A stretch of DNA of 64,000 bases from Enterococcus songbeiensis (GTDB taxonomy: Bacteria; Bacillota; Bacilli; Lactobacillales; Enterococcaceae). Below are positions 1-8,356 of the stretch, piece after piece (positions within the stretch are counted from its first letter, which is position 1; the number at the start of each line of letters is the position of its first letter). The notes below the pieces were generated by a model that saw only the letters and a program-made list of their open reading frames with translations, was not told the DNA's origin and made no database searches. Both the position numbers and the translations under genes were made by a program. The stretch is taken from positions 179,189 to 243,188 of the forward strand of contig NZ_BJDS01000002.1 of NCBI RefSeq assembly GCF_005405265.1. The letters run 5' to 3'.

Positions 1-836
1 AACAACGGCTTTCTCATTCCGGTTTGTGTCTGATTTCCTTGGATCACCGGCCAACCATAATTTTTTCCAGCCTCAATCTCATTGATTTCGTCATTGGCAG
101 AATCACCATGCTCACTGGCGTATATTTGCCCATCTTCCCCCCACGCCAGACCTTGCGGGTTACGATGACCATAGCTGTAAACATAGGAATCAGCAAACGG
201 ATTGTCTTCAGGAATCGATCCGTCCAAGTTCATCCGCAAAATTTTACCCGTCAATGAAGTTTCCTCTTGTGCACGTTCTTCATCCAACGCATCACCGACT
301 GTGGCGTATAATTTTTTATCCGGACCGATTTTTAAACGTCCACCATGATGAAAACTCCCTGCTGGAATTTGATCCAAAAGAACATTTGTTTCTTTCCACT
401 GATTCTCTTCCAGTTTCAATTGAATCACACGACTAAAGGTTGCACTATTTTCATAGGTATAATATCCGTAAGCCGTTTGTGATTCGTCGAAATCTTCACT
501 CAAAACAAATCCCATAAAGCCAGCTTCGGCTGCATCAGACAGGGGTTCGGCTAAATCCACTTTTTGCCGTTCTACTTTCCCATCGGTGATTTTTGCAATA
601 GTGCCGCCACGTTCGGAGACATAAAATGTTTCGCCGTTTTTTTCAATTGCCCAGGGAATCGTCAAATTTTCTGCTAAAACGGTGATTTCTTCGGTTTCTT
701 CACTCTCAGTGGTGGAAGGTGCGGTTGACAAGGATTCACTGGTCATTTCCGTAGAACTTGACTCTTGGATCGGTTGATTGCTACAGCCGCTTAGAAATAC
801 TATGCCTAAAATACCCACTAGCAGGATTGTTTTCAT
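1..836 (-). CDS. PQQ-dependent sugar dehydrogenase-type lipoprotein, partial (3' end outside window)
   Basis: Open to the left window edge, so the C-terminus is missing. The product starts MKTILLVGILGIVFLSGCSNQ: a short hydrophobic signal followed by an LSGC lipobox, so it should be a surface lipoprotein. A Ser/Thr/Glu-rich linker follows, then beta-propeller sequence of the glucose/sorbosone dehydrogenase family, recognisable from NLTIPWAIE, GGRLKIGPDKKLYATVGD, ILRMNLDGSIPEDNPF and YGHRNPQGLAW. Family members oxidise aldoses using PQQ; Gram-positive cocci generally do not make PQQ, so the true substrate and cofactor are uncertain. The start ATG has a GGGAGG element just upstream. It lies downstream of the DMT exporter on the same strand but behind a terminator. 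Confidence 0.85.
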   Translation of the reverse strand, partial: MKTILLVGILGIVFLSGCSNQPIQESSSTEMTSESLSTAPSTTESEETEEITVLAENLTIPWAIEKNGETFYVSERGGTIAKITDGKVERQKVDLAEPLSDAAEAGFMGFVLSEDFDESQTAYGYYTYENSATFSRVIQLKLEENQWKETNVLLDQIPAGSFHHGGRLKIGPDKKLYATVGDALDEERAQEETSLTGKILRMNLDGSIPEDNPFADSYVYSYGHRNPQGLAWGEDGQIYASEHGDSANDEINEIEAGKNYGWPVIQGNQTQTGMRKPL

Positions 837-918
837 TCGTCTTCCTCCCGTTTTTTGGCTTCGCAACGTCTCTCTTCTACCCTACCATCGCCGTTTTTTC
901 CTGTAAATGAATCTGCCT

Positions 919-952
919 AAATAAGCCGTCCCCCATTGGATACGGCTTATTT
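919..952 (-). terminator. Rho-independent terminator after the DMT exporter
   Basis: Inverted repeat AAATAAGCCGT / ACGGCTTATTT with a 12-nt loop. On the minus strand it lies directly after the stop of the exporter gene and ends in TTATTT. It separates that gene from the downstream lipoprotein gene. Confidence 0.7.
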
Positions 953-973
953 CAGAAGAACTATTTCTTTTTA

Positions 974-1885
974 TCAGGCGTCATAAAATCCTAAAATCAT
1001 GATACCAATCATAATTGCGGCAATCACAAGATAATGCTTAGCAGTTAATTTTTCTTTTAAAAAGATTCGACCTAAAAGGATAGAAACTACGGCATAGGCT
1101 GAGATCACAGGTGCTACAGTAACCGCCTCTTTGGTGGAAATCGCTCCCACATAAAAAAATTGGCCCAACGTTTCAAGCAAAGCCGCAATCCCCTTATCCC
1201 GCTCCCGAAAAACAAGAACACTTTCTTTTTTCACGATTTCCAAATACGCCCATAAAAGGAGCGCCACAATAAAGAAAGTCAATTCGTAACTCATCAAACC
1301 CTGATCTTCCGGCATGATTTTTTTGTATTCCAAATAATAGCTGTCTAAAAATGTACCCAGTCCATCAATCACCATGTATAAAATGGGAAACAAAATCGCA
1401 ATCGCACCGATCCGATATTTTTTCTCAACACGGACCCCTTCTGCCACCAATTCGGCATCATCTTGCTGCTTCTCAAAAATCGACAGTAACAAAATCCCCA
1501 CCAATATCAACAGAATTGCTGCCAACTGAATACCATTGATGCGATTGCCCATAATCAAAAAGCCCAATCCGGCAGTCACTGCACCAGAAGAATTACTGAT
1601 AGGAGAAGAAATGGATACTTCAATGTAACGCAACCCGAAATAACCGATTGCCATTGATAAAATATACATGCCAGAAACCGGCAAATACAGCAACAGATTT
1701 TTCCAATCATAGCTGATTCCTTGATAGACCACATAATAAAACAGCACGTGCAGACCCATGACCAGCCCCACCATGATCGTGGTTTTCATCGCACTGTGGC
1801 GATCTGCTTCCTGATTGCCTTTTTTGTAGAAAAGATCTGCTGCCCCCCACGCTAAAATCGTAATGATCGCCGAAGCAAACCACAT
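974..1885 (-). CDS. DMT-superfamily (EamA-type) transporter
   Basis: A 303-residue integral membrane protein with about ten hydrophobic segments arranged as two EamA-like halves (N-half ending near LLSIFEKQQ, C-half beginning YRIGAIAILFP), the layout of drug/metabolite superfamily permeases. The start was moved to ATG at 1885 because GGGAG lies 8 nt upstream; an in-frame GTG nine bases earlier overlaps that Shine-Dalgarno and cannot use it. The substrate is not inferable. The conserved tail (VSILLGRIFLKEKLTAKHYLVIAAIMIG) is typical of EamA proteins. It is a single-gene transcription unit ending at the hairpin at 919-952. Confidence 0.85.
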   Translation of the reverse strand: MWFASAIITILAWGAADLFYKKGNQEADRHSAMKTTIMVGLVMGLHVLFYYVVYQGISYDWKNLLLYLPVSGMYILSMAIGYFGLRYIEVSISSPISNSSGAVTAGLGFLIMGNRINGIQLAAILLILVGILLLSIFEKQQDDAELVAEGVRVEKKYRIGAIAILFPILYMVIDGLGTFLDSYYLEYKKIMPEDQGLMSYELTFFIVALLLWAYLEIVKKESVLVFRERDKGIAALLETLGQFFYVGAISTKEAVTVAPVISAYAVVSILLGRIFLKEKLTAKHYLVIAAIMIGIMILGFYDA

Positions 1886-1987
1886 ACCAAACACTCCCTT
1901 TTTTCAATTTATCTCTTAAAAACTATCCTAAAGCATCGAAATCGTCAATCAATTTTTTAACTTCTTGCAGGTTTCACCGATCCCCTC

Positions 1988-2016
1988 ATGACACCCTTTG
2001 GAAAACGTGGTAAAAT
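1988..2016 (+). promoter_or_regulatory. Promoter of small membrane protein gene
   Basis: ATGACA, a 17-bp spacer, then TAAAAT, about 30 bp before the start codon at 2047. Sigma-A-like, from sequence only. Confidence 0.5.
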
Positions 2017-2046
2017 GACCATGGAATAAAAGTGAGGTGAATCTAT

Positions 2047-2343
2047 ATGGTACCATTTATTATTTACTGGGCAATCATTCTTGTTTGTATCGCTTGGTTA
2101 GCATTGAGCGTCTTCTTTTCAATTTTTTATCTAGCTCGCAAAGAAAATGGCAATCTTTGGGCATTTGGTTTGTTCAACGTAATCGCAGCTATCGTGTTGG
2201 CGATCTCATTAGCCGTTTATCGTACATGGGGTTGGGGCATCACACAATATTCAAGCCTGATTTATTTGATTCTAGGATTATTGATCGGTTTGACTGTTGT
2301 TCAAGCAATTTTAGGTCGTGAACCTAAAGCTAAAGCAGCTTAG
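2047..2343 (+). CDS. small integral membrane protein, function unknown
   Basis: A 98-residue protein with three predicted membrane segments (about residues 4-28, 36-58 and 68-90) and a short positively charged tail (GREPKAKAA). The start follows a GTGAGGTG ribosome-binding site. I do not recognise a named family. It stands alone between its own promoter and a strong terminator, so it is a monocistronic gene. Base composition resembles the neighbouring chromosomal genes. Confidence 0.75.
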   Translation: MVPFIIYWAIILVCIAWLALSVFFSIFYLARKENGNLWAFGLFNVIAAIVLAISLAVYRTWGWGITQYSSLIYLILGLLIGLTVVQAILGREPKAKAA

Positions 2344-2350
2344 ACTTTTG

Positions 2351-2383
2351 AACAAGCGGAAGATTTGTTTCGCTTGTTTTTTT
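2351..2383 (+). terminator. Rho-independent terminator
   Basis: AACAAGCG / CGCTTGTT stem with a 12-nt loop and a run of seven Ts, immediately after the small membrane protein gene. Confidence 0.85.
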
Positions 2384-2491
2384 ATATGCAATTTTTATGC
2401 ATAATTATCAACACTACCAATGTAAAACTATTCTGACAAAGGATTAGCATCCATCACTATAATATTTCTTGCGTTTTTATACGCAAATCGA

Positions 2492-2520
2492 TTGACAAGC
2501 CCTTTTTATTCGGGTAGTCT
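2492..2520 (+). promoter_or_regulatory. Promoter of the lysine-riboswitch leader
   Basis: Consensus -35 TTGACA, 17-bp spacer, -10 TAGTCT. It places the transcript start near 2527, just ahead of the riboswitch. The 100 bp between the preceding terminator and this promoter contain only a short TTGCG/CGCAA inverted repeat. Confidence 0.65.
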
Positions 2521-2551
2521 TTTAGGTGTACGAAACAACTGAATACGAGAT

Positions 2552-2741
2552 GCCTCATTCACTGAGGTAGAGGTCGCGAGGTTCATTACCCCTGTGGAGC
2601 AAAGCAAATGCGCAGAAACAGGACTAGGGAACATCGCCGAAATGAATAAATCTTTGCTTGGTTTATTTGTTGGGACGCAAGTCAATAGCTTGCGGACTGT
2701 CTTAGCAACTTGCTAAGATGCGCTATGTTTTTGTGAGAGGC
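2552..2741 (+). ncRNA. Lysine riboswitch (L box) aptamer
   Basis: The leader carries the conserved L-box core blocks in order: AGAGGTCGCGAG, a GGAGCAAAG-type segment, AGGGAACATCGCCGAAATGA, and the later ACTGTCTTAGC helix. The outer P1 helix can form between GCCTCATTCAC (2552-2562) and GTGAGAGGC (2733-2741). The aptamer is followed by a terminator hairpin (2767-2806) and then an amino-acid ABC transporter. This is the classic layout of a lysine-sensing attenuator: high lysine should favour termination and shut off uptake. Identity of the class is from memory of the L-box consensus; exact helix borders are approximate. Confidence 0.88.
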
Positions 2742-2766
2742 TTGTCGACTAATCACCAGTCAGTCC

Positions 2767-2806
2767 ACAGCCGTTCCTTTTCATAGGGTACGGCTGTCTT
2801 TTTTTT
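2767..2806 (+). terminator. Riboswitch-controlled terminator (expression platform)
   Basis: ACAGCCGT / ACGGCTGT stem followed by CTTTTTTTT, 25 bp after the aptamer's closing helix and about 60 bp before the transporter start codon. Confidence 0.85.
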
Positions 2807-2868
2807 CGACGATGCCAGCAATTGATACCCTTTATCTCGTTCAAAAAAATGGAAAAAAGGAGAAAGTT

Positions 2869-4467
2869 ATGAAAAAAAAGGTTTCGGTAACAGTATTATT
2901 TGCGTTCATTTTGTCAATCATTGGATTAGGGGGAACCTTAACCGCTTTGGCAGATGAAAAAACACCTGAAAATGAATTTCGAGTAGGTTTAGAAGCAGGG
3001 TATGCTCCCTTCAACTGGTCCCAGCAAACGGATGCCAATGGTGCAGTGAAAATCAGTGGGCAACAAGCCTATGCAGGCGGTTATGATGTCCAAATTGCCA
3101 AAAAAGTTGCTGAAGGATTAGGAAAAGAATTAGTCATTCAACAAATCAAATGGGATGGCTTAGCACCTGCCCTACAATCAGGAAAAATCGATGCAATCAT
3201 CGCCGGAATGTCTCCAACAGCGGAACGAAAAAAAGAAATTGATTTTACGGACCCCTATTACGAGTCTCAATTGGTTATTGTTACGCAAGCTGACAGCAAA
3301 TATGCAGACGCAAAAAGTATCGAGGATTTTGCCGGTGCAGCACTGACCGCCCAATTAAATACTTTCCATTACAATGTGATCGATCAAATTCCTGATGTTA
3401 AAAAAGAACAGGCGATGGATAATTTCTCTGCCATGCGAACTGCCTTATCCTCCGGTGTGATCGATGGCTATGTCAGCGAACGTCCAGAAGGTATCACCGC
3501 TGAGAGTGTTGATAAAAAAATGAAAATGATCGAGTTTGAAGATGGACAAGGATTTGAAACCAATCCAGAAGACGTTCAAATCGCTGTCGGAATGCGTAAA
3601 GGCGATCCGGATGTAGCAAAGGTCAACGGGATTTTAGCTGGAATTTCTTCAGCCACTCGAATTGAAACAATGGATCAAGCCATCAAAGATCAACCTGCCG
3701 CTACAGATAAAGGCGAAGAAGATGCGGGACTTTTAGGGGATTTCAAAAAAATCCTCAGCCAATACGGCATGTTGTTCTTACGAGGCTCCCTATTAACCTT
3801 GGGCGTAGCGCTGTTTGGTACGATTGCTGGAACAACGATTGGTTTGCTGATTGGCGTTTTCCGGACCGTACCGAAATCGGAAAATAAACTGACTTTTATT
3901 TTCCAAAAAATCGTTAACTGGCTATTGTCTCTTTACATTGAAATTTTCCGAGGAACCCCCATGATGGTACAAGCAATGGTTATCTTCTACGGTTTGGCAT
4001 TGGCCTTTGGCTTGAATTTAAACAAAACCGTTGCTGCTTTGCTGATCGTTTCCGTCAATACTGGTGCTTATATGTCCGAAATCGTTCGGGGAGGAATTTT
4101 CGCAGTCGATGAAGGACAGTTTGAAGCGGCGCAAGCCATCGGAATGACCCATAATCAAACCATGAGCAAAGTTGTTTTGCCGCAAGTTTTACGAAACATT
4201 TTACCGGCAACCGGAAATGAATTTGTAATCAATATTAAAGATACTTCCGTTTTAAGTGTTATTGGTGTTGCTGACCTGTTCTTCCAAGGAAATTCCGCCT
4301 CAGGTGCGAACTTCCAATTCTTCCAAGTCTTTACGATCATCGGTATCATTTATCTTGTGATGACCTTTACGATCACTCGGATTTTGCGTCTGGTGGAAAA
4401 ACGGATCGATGGTCCAGCTTCTTATGTTCAATTAGATGAAGAAGAAGTTCTTCCCCAAGAAAAATAA
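2869..4467 (+). CDS. amino-acid ABC transporter, fused substrate-binding protein and permease (probably lysine)
   Basis: A 532-residue fusion. Residues 1-29 are a signal peptide (KKK, hydrophobic core, TALAD cut site). Residues about 35-280 are a periplasmic-type solute-binding domain ([49 protein letters not shown]). From about 305 comes a BPD permease domain with the EAA-loop signature ([11 protein letters not shown]). Start chosen at 2869 because AGGAG lies 6 nt upstream and the signal peptide begins there; a longer frame to 2812 runs back toward the terminator. The lysine riboswitch argues for lysine, or a basic amino acid, as substrate; this is inferred. Pairs with the ATPase downstream. 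Confidence 0.9.
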   Translation: MKKKVSVTVLFAFILSIIGLGGTLTALADEKTPENEFRVGLEAGYAPFNWSQQTDANGAVKISGQQAYAGGYDVQIAKKVAEGLGKELVIQQIKWDGLAPALQSGKIDAIIAGMSPTAERKKEIDFTDPYYESQLVIVTQADSKYADAKSIEDFAGAALTAQLNTFHYNVIDQIPDVKKEQAMDNFSAMRTALSSGVIDGYVSERPEGITAESVDKKMKMIEFEDGQGFETNPEDVQIAVGMRKGDPDVAKVNGILAGISSATRIETMDQAIKDQPAATDKGEEDAGLLGDFKKILSQYGMLFLRGSLLTLGVALFGTIAGTTIGLLIGVFRTVPKSENKLTFIFQKIVNWLLSLYIEIFRGTPMMVQAMVIFYGLALAFGLNLNKTVAALLIVSVNTGAYMSEIVRGGIFAVDEGQFEAAQAIGMTHNQTMSKVVLPQVLRNILPATGNEFVINIKDTSVLSVIGVADLFFQGNSASGANFQFFQVFTIIGIIYLVMTFTITRILRLVEKRIDGPASYVQLDEEEVLPQEK

Positions 4468-4531
4468 AGCGAGACAAGATTACCGGCAGAAATCGGTTGA
4501 ACTTTTCTGCCTAAGAATGAGGAGGCAGCAC

Positions 4532-5275
4532 ATGTCGAATACAATTATCGAAATCAATCACCTGCAAAAAAGCTTTGGTGAAAATGAAGTGTTAAAAGAT
4601 ATCAATCTGAAAGTCAACAAAGGAGAAGTGGTAACGATCATCGGTTCTTCTGGTTCCGGGAAATCTACCCTTTTACGTTGCATCAATTTACTGGAAAAAC
4701 CTACTGGCGGCGACATTCTTTATAAAGGAGAAAATGTCTTAGGCAAAGATTACAGCTTGTCAAAATACCGCACAAATTTGGGGATGGTTTTCCAATCCTT
4801 TAATTTATTCAATAATATGAACGTTCTGGAAAACTGTATGTCCGGACAAACTACTGTATTGAAAAGAAACAAATCTGCGGCGCGACAAGTAGCGTTAGAA
4901 AACTTGGAAAAAGTCGGGATGGAACGGTTTGTCGATGCTCGTCCGTCACAGCTTTCCGGTGGACAAAAACAACGGGTGGCAATCGCCCGCGCGCTGTCAA
5001 TGGAACCGGATGTTATGCTTTTTGATGAACCGACTTCTGCTCTTGATCCGGAAATGGTGGGAGAAGTTCTTAAAACCATGGATGATTTGGCACACACCGG
5101 ATTGACCATGCTGATTGTGACCCATGAAATGAGCTTTGCCAAAGAAGTTTCTGATCGAGTGATCTTTATGGATAAAGGGGTCATTGCCGAAGAAGGAACG
5201 CCAGAAGACATTTTTGTTCATCCGAAAGAAGAACGAACCAAAGAATTTTTACATCGGGTATTAAAAGAAAGATAA
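4532..5275 (+). CDS. amino-acid ABC transporter ATP-binding protein
   Basis: A 247-residue polar amino-acid-type ATPase. Visible motifs: Walker [10 protein letters not shown] (about residue 38), Q-loop VFQSFNLF, signature LSGGQKQR, Walker [15 protein letters not shown] and the switch histidine in THEMSFA. ATG at 4532 was selected over a longer frame because GGAGG lies 7 nt upstream. It follows the fused binding-protein/permease gene by 64 bp with no terminator, so the two form one operon under the lysine riboswitch, energising a homodimeric permease. Confidence 0.93.
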   Translation: MSNTIIEINHLQKSFGENEVLKDINLKVNKGEVVTIIGSSGSGKSTLLRCINLLEKPTGGDILYKGENVLGKDYSLSKYRTNLGMVFQSFNLFNNMNVLENCMSGQTTVLKRNKSAARQVALENLEKVGMERFVDARPSQLSGGQKQRVAIARALSMEPDVMLFDEPTSALDPEMVGEVLKTMDDLAHTGLTMLIVTHEMSFAKEVSDRVIFMDKGVIAEEGTPEDIFVHPKEERTKEFLHRVLKER

Positions 5276-5282
5276 CCATTTT

Positions 5283-5313
5283 ATCGGCTGATTATCTATC
5301 AGCCGATTTTTTT
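5283..5313 (+). terminator. Rho-independent terminator of the lysine transporter operon
   Basis: Perfect 10-bp stem ATCGGCTGAT / ATCAGCCGAT, 5-nt loop, seven Ts. Confidence 0.9.
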
Positions 5314-5341
5314 GTAGATTTTAACGAATTCACGATTCTGA

Positions 5342-5370
5342 TTGAAATTTTCAGAAAATTTCGCTAAAAT
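5342..5370 (+). promoter_or_regulatory. cycA promoter containing a consensus CodY box
   Basis: TTGAAA, 17-bp spacer, TAAAAT. The spacer and the end of the -35 hold AATTTTCAGAAAATT (5346-5360), which matches the published CodY consensus AATTTTCWGAAAATT at all 15 positions. A bound CodY would cover the core promoter, so repression when branched-chain amino acids and GTP are plentiful is expected. Confidence 0.85.
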
Positions 5371-5404
5371 GGCAGGTATGACAAAATGTTAGGATGAAAA
5401 AACT

Positions 5405-6751
5405 ATGGAAAAGAAACAAGAATTAGAACGCGGGCTGAAAAATCGTCACGTCCAATTGATTTCGATTGGCGGAGCGATCGGTACCGGGTTGTTTTTAGGA
5501 TCAGGTAAATCGATTCAATTGGCAGGTCCCTCCATCTTATTTGCCTATATGATTACCGGCGGAATTTGTTTTTTGATTATGCGGGCTTTAGGAGAGTTGC
5601 TGCTTTCAAATGTAGAGAATCACTCGTTTTTAGATTTTGTTGCTGAATATTTAGGAAAAAAATGGGCCTTTATCACCGGCTGGACCTATTGGTTTTGCTG
5701 GATTTCGATTGCAATGGCGGATTTGACTGCAATGGGCCTTTATGTGCAGTATTGGTTCCCTACAATTCCACAATGGCTACCGGAAATCATCGCCCTTGCT
5801 CTGCTCCTTTCCTTAAATCTGATTGCCGTTTCGTTATTCGGTGAATTGGAATTTTGGTTTGCCCTGATCAAAGTCGTGGCAATCATCGCCTTGATTGCCA
5901 TCGGCGGTTACATGATCGTGACTCGCTTTCAAACTTCTGCCGGTCCGGTTCAAGTCTCAAATCTTTGGAGCCACGGCGGTTGGTTTCCAAAAGGCGGAAA
6001 AGGCTTCATCCTTTCGTTTCAAATGGTGACCTTTGCCTTCGTGGGCATCGAACTCGTGGGGTTAGTTGCCGGAGAAACGGAAAATCCTAAAAAAGTTTTG
6101 CCGGAAGCCATCAATAATATTCCGATTCGGATTATTCTCTTTTACCTTGGTTCGTTGTTTGCAATTATGGCCATCTATCCATGGAATAGTTTGGCAACCA
6201 ACGAAAGTCCTTTTGTGGAAGTTTTTTCTGAGATTGGAATCACTGTCGCTGCAACGGTGATCAACGTCGTCGTTTTGAGCGCCGCCGCTTCTGCCTGTAA
6301 CAGCGCAATTTACAGTACCGGTCGGATGCTGTTGTCTTTAGCACAAGAAGGCAGTGCCCCTAAGAATTTCACCAAGTTGACCACCCACAAAGTTCCCGGA
6401 AAAGCTTTATTCTTCTCGGCATTGGTAATTTTTGTTGCCGTAGTATTAAACTTTTTTATGCCGGATCAAGTATTTACGGTCGTAACAAGTATTGCCACGA
6501 CATGTTTCTTGTTCGTTTGGGGCGTGTTGGTCTTTACTCACATGAAGTATCGCCGCAGCATGATTGGCAAAAAGAATCATTCCTTCAAAATGCCGTTTTA
6601 TCCATTAAGCAATATTTTGATATTTGCCTTCTTGCTTTTTGTTTTCGTTGTCTTGCTGCTTTCACCGGAGACCCGTTTAGCCGCACTGGTCACGCCAGTC
6701 TGGTTCCTTATTTTACTAGGTATCTACTACCTCAAATTCGAAAAGAAATAG
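5405..6751 (+). CDS. cycA: amino-acid permease, CycA-type (D-serine/D-alanine/glycine) of the AAT family
   Basis: A 448-residue, 12-helix APC-superfamily permease. The N-terminal signature LKNRHVQLISIGGAIGTGLFLGSGK, the block FDFVAEYLGKKWAFITGWTYWFCW and the motif FAFVGIELVGLVAGETENPKK follow remembered E. coli CycA closely over the full length, which is why CycA is preferred over LysP or GabP. Likely proton symport of small neutral amino acids such as D-Ala, D-Ser and Gly. It is monocistronic: its own CodY-box promoter upstream, a terminator downstream. Substrate assignment is by resemblance only. Confidence 0.85.
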   Translation: MEKKQELERGLKNRHVQLISIGGAIGTGLFLGSGKSIQLAGPSILFAYMITGGICFLIMRALGELLLSNVENHSFLDFVAEYLGKKWAFITGWTYWFCWISIAMADLTAMGLYVQYWFPTIPQWLPEIIALALLLSLNLIAVSLFGELEFWFALIKVVAIIALIAIGGYMIVTRFQTSAGPVQVSNLWSHGGWFPKGGKGFILSFQMVTFAFVGIELVGLVAGETENPKKVLPEAINNIPIRIILFYLGSLFAIMAIYPWNSLATNESPFVEVFSEIGITVAATVINVVVLSAAASACNSAIYSTGRMLLSLAQEGSAPKNFTKLTTHKVPGKALFFSALVIFVAVVLNFFMPDQVFTVVTSIATTCFLFVWGVLVFTHMKYRRSMIGKKNHSFKMPFYPLSNILIFAFLLFVFVVLLLSPETRLAALVTPVWFLILLGIYYLKFEKK

Positions 6752-6757
6752 CTCTTT

Positions 6758-6797
6758 GCGTCTGAAATCTGTTAAAATGATTTCAGGCGTTCTTTTT
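6758..6797 (+). terminator. Rho-independent terminator of cycA
   Basis: GCGTCTGAAATC / GATTTCAGGCGT, 12-bp stem with one G-T pair, then TCTTTTT. Confidence 0.8.
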
Positions 6798-6829
6798 AGT
6801 TTGGGTTCAATTAACGCTTATTTGTATAG

Positions 6830-6844
6830 AAAATTTAGAAAATT
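6830..6844 (+). promoter_or_regulatory. CodY-like box upstream of brnQ
   Basis: AAAATTTAGAAAATT matches the CodY consensus at 12 of 15 positions and lies about 60 bp before the brnQ start. brnQ genes are CodY targets in several Firmicutes, which supports the call, but the promoter itself was not clearly seen. Confidence 0.5.
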
Positions 6845-6906
6845 CTTGCGAAAATTGAAGAATTTTGCTATTTTTGGAGAAATACATTTCTTTTAGGGGG
6901 TAGAAA

Positions 6907-8259
6907 ATGGAGAAAAAATTAACGTTTAAAGATTATTTATTCATCGGTTCCATGCTGTTTGGTTTGTTTTTTGGTGCAGGAAATCTGATTTTTCCCGTTC
7001 ACATGGGACAAGAAGCCGGCGGGAATATTTTCTTTGCCAATTTGGGCTTTTTGATCACTGGGATTGGACTGCCTTTTCTTGGTGTCGTGGCGATCGGTAT
7101 GTCACAAAGCAGTGGCTTGTATGACTTAGCCACCCGGATTAATAAAAAGTATGCAATGGTCTTTACCATCTTGCTTTATCTTGTAATCGGTCCTTTTTTT
7201 GCTTTGCCTCGATTGGCTACCACCTCGTTTGAAATCGGAGTCGCTCCGTTTGTCCCACAGGAATCTCATACTCTTTTTTTAGCGGTATTCAGTCTACTCT
7301 TTTTTGCACTGGCTTGGTGGGTTTCCCGCAAACCAACAAAATTGCTGGATTACGTAGGAAAATTTTTAAATCCCCTATTCTTACTATTGCTGGGCATTCT
7401 ATTGTTGTTCGCCTTTTTAAACCCGATGGGTACGGTCTCTTCTGCTGACGTCGCAGTTTCTTACGACACTCATCCTTTTTTCACCGGCTTTACGCAAGGC
7501 TACAACACCCTTGATGCCTTAGCTTCCTTGGCATTCGGGATTATTATTGTTACCACTATTAAAGGGATGGGGGTTACAAAACCGGCAACGATTGCTATTG
7601 ATACGGTAAAATCCGGTTCCATCAGTATTTTATTGATGGGAATCATCTATACCTTGCTAGCGTACATGGGAACCATGAGTTTAGGAAAATTTCCTATTAG
7701 TGAAAATGGCGGTGTGGCATTGGCACAAATCGCCAATCACTATCTGGGACGAACGGGAAGTTTTCTCTTGGCTTTGATTGTAATCACTGCTTGTCTAAAA
7801 ACAGCAATTGGATTGATTACCGCCTTTGCTGAAACCTTTGTCGAATTGTTTCCCCGTAGAAGCTATCAACTTTTTATCGCAGTTGCCAGTATTTTACCGG
7901 GCATTTTTGCCAATGTTGGCTTAACAAAGATCATTGAATTTTCCACACCGGTCTTGATGTTTATTTATCCGCTGGCGATGACCTTGATTTTACTCGCCTT
8001 GTTGAGTCCGTTGTTTGGGCACCATCAAATCGTTTATCAAATGACAACAGCTTTCACGCTGATTGCTTCGATTTTGGATGGGCTGAATGCTTCTCCTGCA
8101 TTAATCAAAGAAACTTCCTTCGTACAATTTTTACTTTCTGCCGCTGAAAACTACCTGCCTTTTTTCGCTATCGGAATGGGCTGGATCTTACCAGCAGGAC
8201 TGGGCTTTCTCCTTGGAATTCTTTTGAGTTTGACAAAACGGTCAGAAAAAGAAAATTAA
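6907..8259 (+). CDS. brnQ: branched-chain amino-acid transport system II carrier protein
   Basis: A 450-residue membrane protein with the LIVCS-family N-terminus ([28 protein letters not shown]) and about 12 hydrophobic segments; usual family length. It imports Leu, Ile and Val with Na+ or H+. A strong AGGGGG site precedes the ATG. It follows the CycA-type permease in a run of amino-acid uptake genes, and the CodY-like box upstream fits nutritional repression by its own substrates. Confidence 0.93.
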   Translation: MEKKLTFKDYLFIGSMLFGLFFGAGNLIFPVHMGQEAGGNIFFANLGFLITGIGLPFLGVVAIGMSQSSGLYDLATRINKKYAMVFTILLYLVIGPFFALPRLATTSFEIGVAPFVPQESHTLFLAVFSLLFFALAWWVSRKPTKLLDYVGKFLNPLFLLLLGILLLFAFLNPMGTVSSADVAVSYDTHPFFTGFTQGYNTLDALASLAFGIIIVTTIKGMGVTKPATIAIDTVKSGSISILLMGIIYTLLAYMGTMSLGKFPISENGGVALAQIANHYLGRTGSFLLALIVITACLKTAIGLITAFAETFVELFPRRSYQLFIAVASILPGIFANVGLTKIIEFSTPVLMFIYPLAMTLILLALLSPLFGHHQIVYQMTTAFTLIASILDGLNASPALIKETSFVQFLLSAAENYLPFFAIGMGWILPAGLGFLLGILLSLTKRSEKEN

Positions 8260-8292
8260 TTGCAGTATTTGATCATTTCGCGAGGTTTTCAA

Positions 8293-8321
8293 CTGACAGC
8301 AAATAAAAAAAACGGTACAAT
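8293..8321 (+). promoter_or_regulatory. Promoter of the Mga-type regulator gene
   Basis: CTGACA, 17-bp spacer, TACAAT, about 35 bp before the start codon; the leader contains AGGAGG. Confidence 0.55.
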
Positions 8322-8356
8322 ATTTGTAGGGAGTAAGGTTTATAGGAGGGTGTTTT

